DNA of 64,000 nucleotides, from contig JAUPFV010000002.1 of the NCBI GenBank assembly GCA_036936605.1, positions 247,959,305 to 248,023,304 of the forward strand. The letters run 5' to 3'. This document shows positions 44,164-54,210 of the stretch, one piece after another. Every line of letters starts with the position of its first letter. Within the stretch, counting starts at the first letter, position 1. A program made the position numbers and the translations under genes. Source of the stretch: Limnanthes douglasii subsp. nivea (lineage: Eukaryota; Streptophyta; Magnoliopsida; Brassicales; Limnanthaceae). The notes beneath the pieces were generated by a model. It worked only from the letters and a program-made list of their open reading frames with translations. It did no database searches and was not told the DNA's origin.

Positions 44164-47100
44164 CAGTTTGGGGGGTTGTCTTCTGATGGAACAGATGAGG
44201 GAATTGATGATCCGAGGTCAACCCCGAGTTCTGTGGTGGTCAGTGAGGAAATAGAAGAATATATTTTCAATAATGGTAGGGTACTTCGAATTGGCACTCT
44301 GTTATCTTTATCGATGCGAGAAAAGTTGTTGACCTTTTTGTCTGAAAATTTGGATGTATTTGCGTGGAAGTCCGAAGACGTAGTGGGGGTCCCAAGTGAC
44401 ATCATATGTCATAGTTTGGCGGTTGATCCGAAGGTCAAACCGATAATTCAAAAAAGAAGGGCCTTTTCATTGGAGAAATCCGAGGCAATAGTTGCCGAGG
44501 TGGATCGACTATACAAGATGGGTCATATCAGGGAAGCCAATTATCCGAGGTGGACGGCTAATCCGGTGGTAGTGAAAAAGAAGAATGGAAAATGGCGAAT
44601 GTGTGTGGACTTCACAGATTTGAATAGAGCTTGTCCAAAAGATCCTTTTCCGGTGCCTCGAATCGATCAGTTAGTGGATTCCACTTCGGGAAATAAAATC
44701 TTGACTTTCATGGATGCATTTTCGGGGTATAATCAGATTCGAATGAATCCAGATGATGAAGAAAGTACGACTTTTATTACTGACAGGGGTTTGCACTGCT
44801 ATAAAGTAATGCCGTTCGGATTAAAAAATGCTGGGTCAACATATCAGAGGCTGATGAATAAGGCGTTTTCTTCACAGATTGGGAGAAATATCGAAGTGTA
44901 CATTGATGACATGCTTGTTAAAAGCAGAAGTGATGATGAACACATTGATGATTTAGAAGAGACGTTTTTGAATCTTAGAGCAATACAATTGAAATTGAAC
45001 CCAGAAAAATGTACATTTGGAGTTCGATCTGGCAAGTTTTTGGGATACATGATTAGTGAAAGAGGAATCGAGGTGGATCCAGAACAATTGAAGGCCTTGA
45101 TATCGATGTCTTCACCTCGGAATATTAAAGAAGTGCAAATGTTAACAGGCAGGTTAGCAGCTTTGAACAGATTCATTTCTCGTTTTTCAGATAAGTGCTT
45201 GCCTTTTTTCCAGGTGCTACGAAGACCTAATAATTTTGAGTGGACTTCGGATTGTGAAGAAGCTTTTATAAAGATCAAAAATCTTTTGTCTTCTCCTGAA
45301 ATATTATCAAAGCCTCGAAAAGGTGAGCAGTTATTTTTGTATATAGCGGTGTCGGATTATGCAGTAAGTGCAGTTCTTGTCAGTGAGGATACGAAAATTT
45401 CGAAGCCTGTCTACTATGTCAGCAAAAGTTTGGTTGATGCTGAGAAGCGCTATTTGAAGCTTGAAAAATTGGCATTGTGCATAGTGGTGGCTGCAAGAAA
45501 AATGCGTCCTTACTTCCAGGCACATACAATTGTGGTTCGAACTTCGTATCCATTAAAAAACGTTTTGCAAAAGCCAGACATCTCAGGAAGGATGACCAAG
45601 TGGTCTATGGAATTAGGAGATTTCGATGTGTTATTCTCTCCTCGAACAGCTATCAAAGCTCAAGCCTTAGCAGATTTTTTGGTGGAGTTTCACTCAAGCA
45701 GATCCGAAGAGAAAGATGTTGAAAAGGTGAACGAGAATCTGACGTGGACGGTACGAACAGATGGAGGATCCAGTAATAAAGGGTCAAGTGCAGGAGTTGA
45801 ACTGGTGGCACCAACAGGGGAATTTATGTTTCAAGCTATAAAATTTGGCTTTCATGCTTCGAATAATGAAGCTGAGTATGAAGCTGTGCTAGCAGGATTA
45901 CGGTTAGCAAAGATTTGTGGAGCGACATTTGTGCGCTTGGAAACAGATTCACAGTTGGTAGTTAACCATGTTAAAGGAGTATCGGAAGCTAAAAAGGAAC
46001 GTTTGGTTTTGTACTTACAAGAGCTTCGGGGAATAATGGCACAGTTTGAAAATGTCGAAGTGGAGCATATTCGAAGAGGTAGCAACACAATGGCTGATTC
46101 TTTGGCAACAATGGCTTACTCTGAAGAATATCCGTGGATCATTACACAACCATCGCCTTCGATCGTACCGAATTCTGAGCAGTGTGAAGTTGTTAATGAG
46201 ATAGTAAAAGATCCGATGTGCGCTCGAGGAGATTGGAGGTTTGACTTGTTAAATTCTATTTCGAAGGGAATTTTACCTCTTGATAAACACTTGCTTAAGA
46301 AAATAAAGTACAAAGCTCTTGGCTATGTGGTATTGGATGGGGTACTATACAAAAGGTCTGCGTCGAAACCTTTATTACGATGTTTGAGCAAACAAGAGTC
46401 TCAGGACATTTTATCCGAACTGCATGATGGGGATGGATCAGCTCATTGTGGATTCAAAGCCTTAACGCGTCGGGTATTATTGGCAGGATATTATTGGCCT
46501 ACTATTATGCAAGATGCCAAGTCGTTAGTTCGAAGCTGTGATACTTGCCAAAGGTATGCAAATTTAATACACAAACCAGCAGTACCCCTAATGACAATTT
46601 CAGAGGCGGTTCCTTTCGATAGGTGGGGGATTGATCTAGTGGGACCATTACCTATGGCATCTGGTGGAAGACAGATGATTATTGTTGCGGTTGATTATTT
46701 TTCGAAGTGGGCAGAAGCGGAACCCTTAGCTGGGACAAAAGCTAAGGATGTAATCAAGTTTATTCAAAGTAACATTTGCTACCGTTTTGGAGTACCTCGA
46801 AAAATAACGACGGACAACGGTCCTCAATTTAATAACAAGGAAATTGACTCTTTTTGCTCTTCGAAAGGGATACAGCAATGCTTTTCCACTCCTTTCCACC
46901 CCCAGGCAAATGGATAGGTGGAAGTTACGAATAGATCTATTTTGGATGGTTTGAAGAAAAATTTGGCAGGAGCAGCAGGGAAATGGCCAAATTATCTTCA
47001 AGAGGTGCTATGGGCATATAGAACAACCCCTAGAGAGGCTACAAAAGAGACTCCTTTCTCTTTAGTATATGGAATGGATGCTGTGTGCCCTGCTGAATCT

Positions 47101-47469
47101 ACATTGCCTTCTTATAGACTACTACAATATTCCGATGTGAACAACGATGAAGCTAGAAGGGTGGAGCTTGATTTGTTGGAACAAAAAAGGGTCAAAGCAC
47201 ATTTGAATGTGATCTATTATCAAACATTAATGAGAAGCAGATACGATGCTAAAGTTAGGAGAAGAGAATTCAAAATTGGCGATCGAGTGTTACGAAAAGT
47301 ATTTCTTCACACTAAGGATAAACACCTCGGAAAATTGGCCCCAAATTGGGAAGGTCCTTACGAAGTCAAAATGAGGGTTAAGCCAGGTTCCTACAGGTTG
47401 TCAGATCGAGAAGGGAGGATGCTCAAACATCCTTGGAATATAGAGCACTTGAAATTGTACTGTGAGTAA
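44164..47469 (+). pseudogene. pol: B pol polyprotein, single stop in integrase
   Basis: In frame with gag after the TAG at 44161-44163. RT has MDAFSGYNQI (44710-44740) and YIDD (44899-44910). The gypsy RNase H is at about 45310-45690. The archaeal-type second RNase H (about 45740-46120) keeps TDGGSS, NEAEYEA, TDSQ and ADSLA. Integrase shows the HHCC finger (about 46420-46560), D in WGIDLVGP (46633-46635) and D in TDNGPQF (46810-46830). A TAG at 46915-46917 comes two codons before the catalytic Glu (46921-46923). The frame then runs open to 47469 through the C-terminal GKLAPNWEGPYEV domain. Everything but that one codon appears sound. Confidence 0.95.
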
Positions 47470-48128
47470 AATTGAACTTCGAATTTTTGTAAAACAGACA
47501 TACTCTTTCCTTATCTGTTGGCCCAGAAAGGTTTTAACGAGGTGTCTGGTTAATATTGGATTTTTCTTAATAAAATTTCTTTTGGCCATTGGTTGTTTAT
47601 TATAATGTGTGATTTATTATTTTGGTAACTTGGCAAAGACTGATCATCTTTGAAAGTTGACCAAGAATAATTTTCCGAAGCGATAGCTTTGAAGAAACAA
47701 CCAAATTTTCGAGGTGCCACGTCTTATGAGTGCATCTATTTTTCGAGGTGCCACGTCTTATGAGTGCATCTATTTTTCGAGGTGCCACGTCTTATGAGTG
47801 CATCTATTTTTCGAGGTGCCACGTCTTATGAGTGCATCTATTTTTCGAGGTGCCACATCTTATGAGTGCATCTATTTTTCGAGGTGCCACGTCTTATGAG
47901 TGCATCTATTTTTCGAGGTGCCACGTCTTATGAGTGCATCTATTTTTCGAAGTGCCACGTCTTATGAGTGCATCTAATTTTAGAAATAACCAGTTCAAAC
48001 AAGTATACCAGAAATATAAGATATAAAAAAAGAAGTGGTTTGTTCGTTGGATAAAATATGAAGTTTACAAAAAAGGGGGGAAGTACTTAACCACATAAAA
48101 AAAAAAAAAAAACAAACTGCCTAGCCTA
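47470..48128. other. 3' gap between B pol and the antisense gene
   Basis: No gene. Holds the 3' region of pol, the 34-bp tandem array and, at 48100-48115, a poly-A tract just beyond the stop codon of the minus-strand gene. Pol and the accessory gene converge here. Confidence 0.6.
47706..47980 (+). repeat. 34-bp tandem array in B (8 units)
   Basis: Eight near-identical units starting at 47710, 47744, 47778, 47812, 47846, 47880, 47914 and 47948, each containing TCGAGGTGCCACGTCTTATG. On the minus strand each reads GACGTGGC, the core of an abscisic-acid response element. Tandem arrays in the 3' untranslated region are known from Tat/Ogre elements and can seed satellites. Confidence 0.93.
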
Positions 48129-50927
48129 TTAAGCATCATCTTCTTCTTCTGATGATGACTCCTCTTCTGAATTATTTTCTTCTTCGGAGGAGGAGCTTGG
48201 TGGTGCTTCGAACGCTTCCTTTGGGCGTTGTTCTTCTGGAACCTGTTTCCAAAGGTTTGATAAGTCTAGTCTTGGACAAGAAGCATGAACTTCTCGAAGA
48301 AGCTGAATAGATGTATCAATTTGAGCTTTATTGATACCTTCGAGCATCAAAGAACCAACTTTGGTTTCAGCTTTTTTGACGGCAACTTTCTTTTCTTCTT
48401 CGAATCCTGTTCGAAGTATGGTAATCTCAGTTTGGCTAGTTTCTAGTTTCTCTTTAGTTTCTTTAATAAGTTTCTCAGCATCGGAAATAGCAGTAGAATG
48501 TTTAGACTTTAAACTTTCAAGAGCTAGCAGATGAGTAGTCTTAAGAGCTTCGATTTCTTCTTTGTGTTCTTTGAGAAGCTGTTCTTTCTCAGCTTCGAAT
48601 TTCTGGAGTGCTTCACTTTTCGAAGTCTTTTCAGACTCTGTTTCTTTTCTGCTCTTAACTAACTCTTGGGCGAGGCGCTCCAATTGAGTTTGAGAATTGT
48701 TTACCTCTTCATATAACTTTGAGACTGCAGCACTTAAATTTGGAAAAGGTTGGAGAATTGAAGTTACCTCATCGGATTTCTCTGAATGAGGAAAGACTGT
48801 TGGCTGACGAACAGGAGCGATGGCATTAGATGTCGAAGCCATAGCAGCCCCAGTAGAAGTTGGTGGAACAATATTGGCAGGTTGAGAGCCAGAAAACACA
48901 AAATCCCCACTTGAGTTAAAGTCTTCGAAGTTGAGATAATCGTCTATCTGATTATCTCCAAGTGTCAATCCTCCTTCAGGGTTTTCCTCAATAAAAGTTT
49001 TACCCTGCGCTTCGGAAGCTAGCACAGCCTCTAGTATATCAGCTTCATTCTTTTCATTTGGCTTGCTAGACTTACTCTTTTTCTTTTTAGGAGAGTTGTC
49101 CTTTTTCTTTTTCAGGACAGGATGGTCTTCTTCAGATATGGTGGGAAGCGAAGGTGCAGATGCTTTTCTTTTTGCTGGACGCTTCGAAGTCTTGGAAGGG
49201 TTAACCCTACTTGTGCTGGCTTTCTTTTGGGTCAATTTTACTTTCTTCTTTAAGGGAAGATGGCTATCACTTCGATTCCGGGTCGGAAGATAGCATTTCC
49301 CATCTGGTGCAAGTATCTTCTGGACTGCTAGGATGGGATCTGGTAGCGTTATCGGATCTTGAGGGAAGTCAGCCCCTAGGGATATACGCCAGAGATGGCT
49401 GTTGACAAAGTTAATAGGCTCGAATGCTGAGTGAAAGCCATTTCCCCAAGATTTTTCTGCCCACTCAGCCATTTTTTGGAAGATGACTTTGGCTTCTTTT
49501 CGACGACTCTTAAACCGCCTCGGAATTTCTAAGAAGAGACAAATAGTTAGTTAAATAAATTGATTTAAAACAATTTGATAAATAAAGGAAGGTATCACTT
49601 ACTATTATCCCTCCAAGTAAGGGTGAGTTTGGAAGGATTGGCATCAGAAATTTCTTTGCCATTTTCCCAGGCACCTGATAGGAAGACAAATCTTTGCTTC
49701 CAGAACTTATCAGCTTCGAGGAGGTCGTCGATAATTTTTAAATCATCTTCAAGGGTTAGGTAGTAAAACGGCAGAACTGGGCCATTTGAAACTTTGGTTA
49801 CTGAGATGAAGTCCTCGATTTCGAGGGGAATGCCTCCAAGCCTCGATACCATGATTGCTGAGAACAAAGTAAAGAGCAAGTTGAGAGTGACTTGTGTTGG
49901 GCACAACCTGTGGATTTCGAAGAACTTTACTATCATCGGATCAAGGGGAAACCGAAGTCCCCAGTTGAAGAGCTCAGGGTACACTACTAGCTCATCTTTC
50001 TGACAGTTTAGAGGTGTCTCTCCTTCTACTAGTAATCGAAGAATCATATTATCAGTTAACCCCCATAACTTTCTGAGTTGCTCTTTCTCTGATTCGAGGT
50101 AGTAGCTGTACGGTACATTCTTTAAGGCAAGAATATACCAAGCAGAAAGAGGTTTAAGATTTTCTTGAACTAAGGCGGCAACGCTCTTGGGAAGTGTAAC
50201 AAGAGCTTTTTTTCCCTCGAATCTTTTTTGAAGGAGTTACACCATCAGCCTCGGATTCCTCTTCGGCGTCAGACTCAGTAGCTTCAGAATCGTCTTTTTT
50301 CTGATCTTCATCGGAGCGACTTCGGATTTGAGTCTCCTGTTGAATCACAGGAATTGGCTGACTACACTCTGGTGTAATGTCATCCACTTCTTGTGGGGGA
50401 GGAGAAGAGTGTGGGGGAGGAGAAGAGTTTTCTGTTTCTTCACCCATTACTAGAAAAGGTGATTTTTTGGCACGTTTAGCTCTGATAGCCTCGAATTGAG
50501 GAGGGATTGTGTTGGATTGAGGGTTTTTTGTCTCCTTGACTTGAAGGACAGGTGATTTGGGTTGTGATTTATTATCAGTTGGTGGCTTGTCTAAAGTAAC
50601 GACTCTAGATTTCCGATGAGGTATTAATAACGAAGAATTAATTGGATTTCGAGGAGGAAAGGTTTTTGGGTTAGTCTCTGCGTTTGAAGCTAAGGGTGAA
50701 GACGAAGTGGCAAGGTTAGGGTCGAAATTACCGTATTTATAAGTGGTACAGGAAGAGTGAGGACCGTTGTAGATCAACCCAGCAGCTTTGTATTCTTTGG
50801 CTCTTCGAGAAATGCAAAGATAATCGTAGGCCCCGAATACTTGGTTACTGGAACCAGGAAAAAGATTTTTCTTTGATCTTACTGGTCTTCTGGGTTTAGA
50901 TCTATTATATCTAGGGTATCTTCTCAT
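48129..50927 (-). pseudogene. Antisense accessory gene of B, two exons, one frameshift
   Basis: Exon 1 is 50927-49603 (ATG at 50927, MRRYPRYNRSK), the intron 49602-49529, exon 2 49528-48129. Exon 1 encodes a basic N-terminus with GSSNQVFGAYDYLCI, a Ser/Pro-rich part, an acidic part and the PF04195-type domain (49600-50050; LRFPLDPMIVKFFEIHRLCP, AWENGKEI). Exon 2 has WAEKSWGNGFHSAF, lysine-rich KKKKDNSPKKKKSK, a long coiled coil (about 48330-48760) and a Ser/Glu tail. The splice keeps the frame (phase 1). A T7 run on the plus strand (50207-50213), where C has six comparable positions, shifts the frame between the acidic part and the domain; beyond it the frame is open. Role unknown. Confidence 0.82.
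49529..49602 (-). other. Intron of the B antisense gene (74 bp, GT-AG, phase 1)
   Basis: Donor GTAAGTGATACC at 49602 reading left; acceptor TCTCTTCTTAG ending at 49529. Exon junction AAT-A / AA-ATT-CCG keeps the frame and matches C exactly in position. Confidence 0.8.
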
Positions 50928-51506
50928 ACAATGGGTATTGATATGAAAGATTGCTTTGGTGGATGAAAAAGATGAAGTGAATTGAGGTTTTATGAAGAAC
51001 AGGTTGAAGATAGCTTGAAGAACAGGTTGAAGATGAAGAGCAGGTTGAAGACAGTTCAAGAAGTGATTTCTCTAAAAAGTTCTTAATGAATGAAGAATTG
51101 GGTATTTATAGGGTAAAGGAGTGACGTCGAGAATGTGGAAAAGTAGAACAAGTAAGTTGTTTTCATTGGGTGGAATATGAAACGAAAAGGAAACGAGTAG
51201 TATCACAGGTCTACTACTAGAGGTCTAATCAATCCGTCAAGTAGGGATCAGAAATATCGAAGTATTAGTAAAACTATGTTTGTAGTAATAATGTTCGAAG
51301 AAGAGGCGAAGCTATACCTCAAGGAGTCAAATTCGAAGCAATTGAGAAATCTGTTTCTCGCTTATTCACAAATTCGAAGAGAAGTCACAGACCATTGAGT
51401 CCAATCATAATAAGGGGATAAAGTGAGGAAAATGGTATTGACCCGAGGAAGAGTTCGAGGAGCAAATAGTTCTTATAAATATCTGTATAAGAACTAGGGG
51501 GGCTAC
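50928..51506 (-). promoter_or_regulatory. Promoter and leader of the B antisense gene
   Basis: The minus-strand TATA box CCCTATAAATACCC has its core at 51103-51110. GACGTCA (CRE / as-1-like) at 51122-51128 lies just upstream, the same arrangement as in C. The leader (50928-51070) is CT-rich with repeated CTTCAACCTG words. The remaining upstream part carries many TTCGAA words, and AGGGGGG at 51496-51502 is the polypurine tract before the 3' LTR. Confidence 0.65.
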
Positions 51507-51789
51507 TGATAAGGAAAGATATTCCTTAGGGACCTAAGTGTAATTGATAGGGACTACAGTGATAAGTTCTGTAAATATAGGGTTAAATTAGGCTTTAGGA
51601 GGAATGTCAGGGTTGAATTGTAAATATACCACTATGTAACCGTTTCTCTAACTAACTCACTCAGTCTATTTAAAGAGGCTGAAGAAGTTAGTTATGCCTA
51701 TGAAATAATCAGAAGCACTTTTCACTTCCAAAAATTCTCTGAGTAGATTTGTGCTCTTGATTTTGTCAATACAGCTTTAATTCTTACCA
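51507..51789 (+). repeat. 3' LTR of B
   Basis: 283 bp, one T/C difference from the 5' LTR (CACTTCC versus CACTTCT). The flanking TACCC at 51790-51794 matches 41310-41314. Confidence 0.96.
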
Positions 51790-51794
51790 TACCC

Positions 51795-52454
51795 AAAATC
51801 CTAATCACAAAAAAAAGAAATTACATAAATGTCCTAAAATAAAAAATAAAAATAAAAATAACGGTTAAATATTAAAATTGGATTTTGAATCGCATTTGGG
51901 TATTAAACTTTGTGACAAGTCACATTGTTGAAATCTGACGGTCTCATGGAAATCTTTGATTTAAGTACCTGTTTGACCCAATTCCGATACCTGAGCGAGA
52001 AACCAGTTTGTTTGCATTCTTAACTACATCATCATTCCCCGGTTGAGAATAATTCAACCTCAAATTCAAAATGATGAAATATTGAAAGAATTGCACTACG
52101 GAATTCTAATTTTCTATAACAAATTACGACCCATTATCCCATAATTTCCCCGAGAGCATCCGGGATAGGAAGAGAGCATCCGGGATAGACTCTTTCCATT
52201 TTCTACTGCAGGTGCAACTCCTTGCATGCCTGTTTATTTTACATGAACAACACTTCTATTAAATTCCCATCAAATTTTTGGTTTTATTAAAATAATTGTG
52301 GACGAGAATTCTTCCAAAGATTTCATCATTGTAGACAAGAATGTTCCTCACACAACCAACCAATGGCTGACTTATAGGATTTAATCCTCTAAGCTGCAAT
52401 GTGGTACCACAAAATACAGTTTATTAACTGATTTTTTCACATGCAAACAATCAG
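51795..52454. other. AT-rich region, no gene seen
   Basis: Flank of B. A 17-bp word GAGAGCATCCGGGATAG occurs twice in a row near 52153-52190. No protein recognised. Confidence 0.5.
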
Positions 52455-52692
52455 CATAAACTTTAACACCAAGGTAATCACCGAGTGCTCGCATAACCTT
52501 CTCAATTTTGTGTGCAAGTTCCCTAGTAGGAGCCAAAACCAAAGTTTGATACTAGAAAAGACCATAATCAAGCTATTGCAAGATCCCAAAGCGAAACGTT
52601 GTTGTCTTTCCAGTTCCAGACTGCGTATGTTGTATCACATCAAGACCCTTGCAGAAAGGAACAATCCTCTTCTGTTGAATATCACATGGCTT
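52455..52692 (-). pseudogene. eIF4A (DEAD-box translation factor) fragment
   Basis: On the minus strand the frame reads [20 protein letters not shown] (Q-motif side), SGTGKT (motif I, GxGKT), then a stop, [20 protein letters not shown] (motif Ia) and LGVKVYADC. This is the typical start of the helicase core of plant eIF4A, the RNA helicase of translation initiation. Similarity ends abruptly at both sides and a stop is present, so it is a short relic rather than a gene. Confidence 0.8.
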
Positions 52693-53173
52693 ATCCAGTT
52701 GTTATCTCTTAGTTTTCTTTTTCATAAGATTTAATAACCAACTTCAGTTATAAATAAACCTTATAACTATTTGCCTTTTTTCTAAGCACTCTCATAACAT
52801 GGTACTAATTTCACGAGGAATAATCTCGCAACTGAATACCATCAATTCTGCATACATAAAAAACATTACAGGTTTCTAAAGTATTATTGTGCCTCTCTTC
52901 AACTGACACATTCCCTTTGGCAGCTCAGGAGGTTTTGGTTGTAACTATGGTGCTAAATGTTTCTAATATCAAAATCATTAACACATACATGCTTCACAAT
53001 ATATATTTTTCTTTTGCTTCTAAATTATACTGAGTATTTTGAATTATAGGGTCTTTAATCGCTAATTTAATTGTCGATGAAGGATTTCTACCCATTGATG
53101 AAAATTTAAATTTCGAAATTTAAATTTTTCTTATAAAAATTTTGGTTTCAAAATTTTATTTTTTCTGAGGGTT

Positions 53174-53470
53174 TCAATTCCCTAGTATCAATGCTCTTCT
53201 TCTAGGCCTCACCATCATACTTATCGTAGACCGGATTGCAAAATTTGTGCTATGTATAGTTTTAGTGTTAAAACTAAGATTAGTAACTGGTGCGATATGA
53301 GCATGAAACTCCTTAACTGGTGGTGGTTCTGGAGACACTACTCTAGATGTCGCCAATATAAACTTGCAACCATGTTTCACAAAACTGTATCAATTTGTTT
53401 TGCCATCATAAGTAGAATTCCTCTTAGTTCACCATGGACGCCCTAAAACTAGATGAAATACGTCCATAGT
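53174..53470 (-). pseudogene. Chromovirus protease-end fragment
   Basis: The minus strand reads LVLGRPW, a stop, then YDGKTN and KHGCKFILATSRVVSPEPPP. The LGRPWxxDRxxxxDGxxNxYSF arrangement is typical of the protease end in chromovirus-type Ty3/gypsy elements. No other part of that element is seen in this orientation. Confidence 0.5.
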
Positions 53471-53797
53471 AAGTACGTCACATCATGTTCTATATTTATA
53501 ATTACCAACTAGAAAATGCAATTAGGCAACGTCTAGAAACTGTTATCTCGTTATACCCTTTCAGTCATGACTGTATATAAGGGTTTGGAAGAGCTTCAGT
53601 CTCCAACGTCAGTTTTTGAACAACTTCCTCTGAAATCATATTACCACACCTATTCGAATCGATTACAAATTTTCAAATTCTTCCCTCGATTGTGCAAGTA
53701 TACTAAAAGATGTTGTTCTCTATTCTACTCCTCAAATCAGAAGGTGCTCGGAACATGATTCATGTATTTGTGTAGTAGGAATTATTGTGCGATGGTA

Positions 53798-53950
53798 CAA
53801 ACGGATGGCGTGACAGAAATTATAACAAAGAAAGAACGATAAGACCCTAACCCTAGGTTAGAGAAATACACAGACTCAGAGAAATAATTCCCAAAATTCA
53901 ATTAATCAATGTCTAACGTCAAAATAAGGTATAAGATGCTTTATATTAGC
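53798..53950 (+). repeat. Dispersed repeat copy 2
   Basis: Second copy of 41165-41309; shares AACGATAAGACCCTAACCCTA and AGAGAAATAATTC blocks. Confidence 0.5.
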
Positions 53951-53992
53951 CAAAACTACTAATTAAGAATATATGTAGATACTAAAGAATTT

Positions 53993-54208
53993 GTGCAATG
54001 TTGCAATACATGCCAACAAATCGAGGATTTAATTCAAGTCCTAACGGTGTATATCAAGTCAATTTATGAAGTTGTTCTCTTTAAGATATGGGATATGGAT
54101 ATAATAGGATCTATTCGAAAAGTATCAGGGTCGATAGTAACTTCTAGTAGCAATAGACTACTTCTTCAAATTGGTGAAAGAATAATAATTGACAAGAATT
54201 CAAGCTAA
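53993..54208 (+). pseudogene. Possible gypsy integrase fragment
   Basis: A 71-codon frame reads CCNTCQQIEDL, like the CxxCQ half of an integrase zinc finger, followed by WDMDIIGSIRKVSGS, like the WGMDxIGPI start of the integrase core. It begins just beyond the dispersed repeat. Short and diverged, so tentative. Confidence 0.35.
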
Positions 54209-54210
54209 AT

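Larger units (their letters stand above)
41315..51789 (+). mobile_element. Complete young Tat-lineage Ty3/gypsy retrotransposon B (10.5 kb)
   Basis: LTRs 41315-41597 and 51507-51789, 283 bp each with one difference by eye, flanked by TACCC. Order: primer site, gag-protease (41725-44163), pol (44164-47469), a 34-bp tandem array (47706-47980), an antisense spliced gene (50927-48129), its promoter, polypurine tract, 3' LTR. At usual plant rates of about 1e-8 substitutions per site per year the insertion is a few hundred thousand years old or less. Two coding defects are visible: a TAG in integrase and a frameshift in the antisense gene. Confidence 0.97.

Noticed and set aside
47706..47980. CRISPR-like array
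   Set aside because: Units are contiguous with no unique spacers; a plant retroelement tandem repeat.
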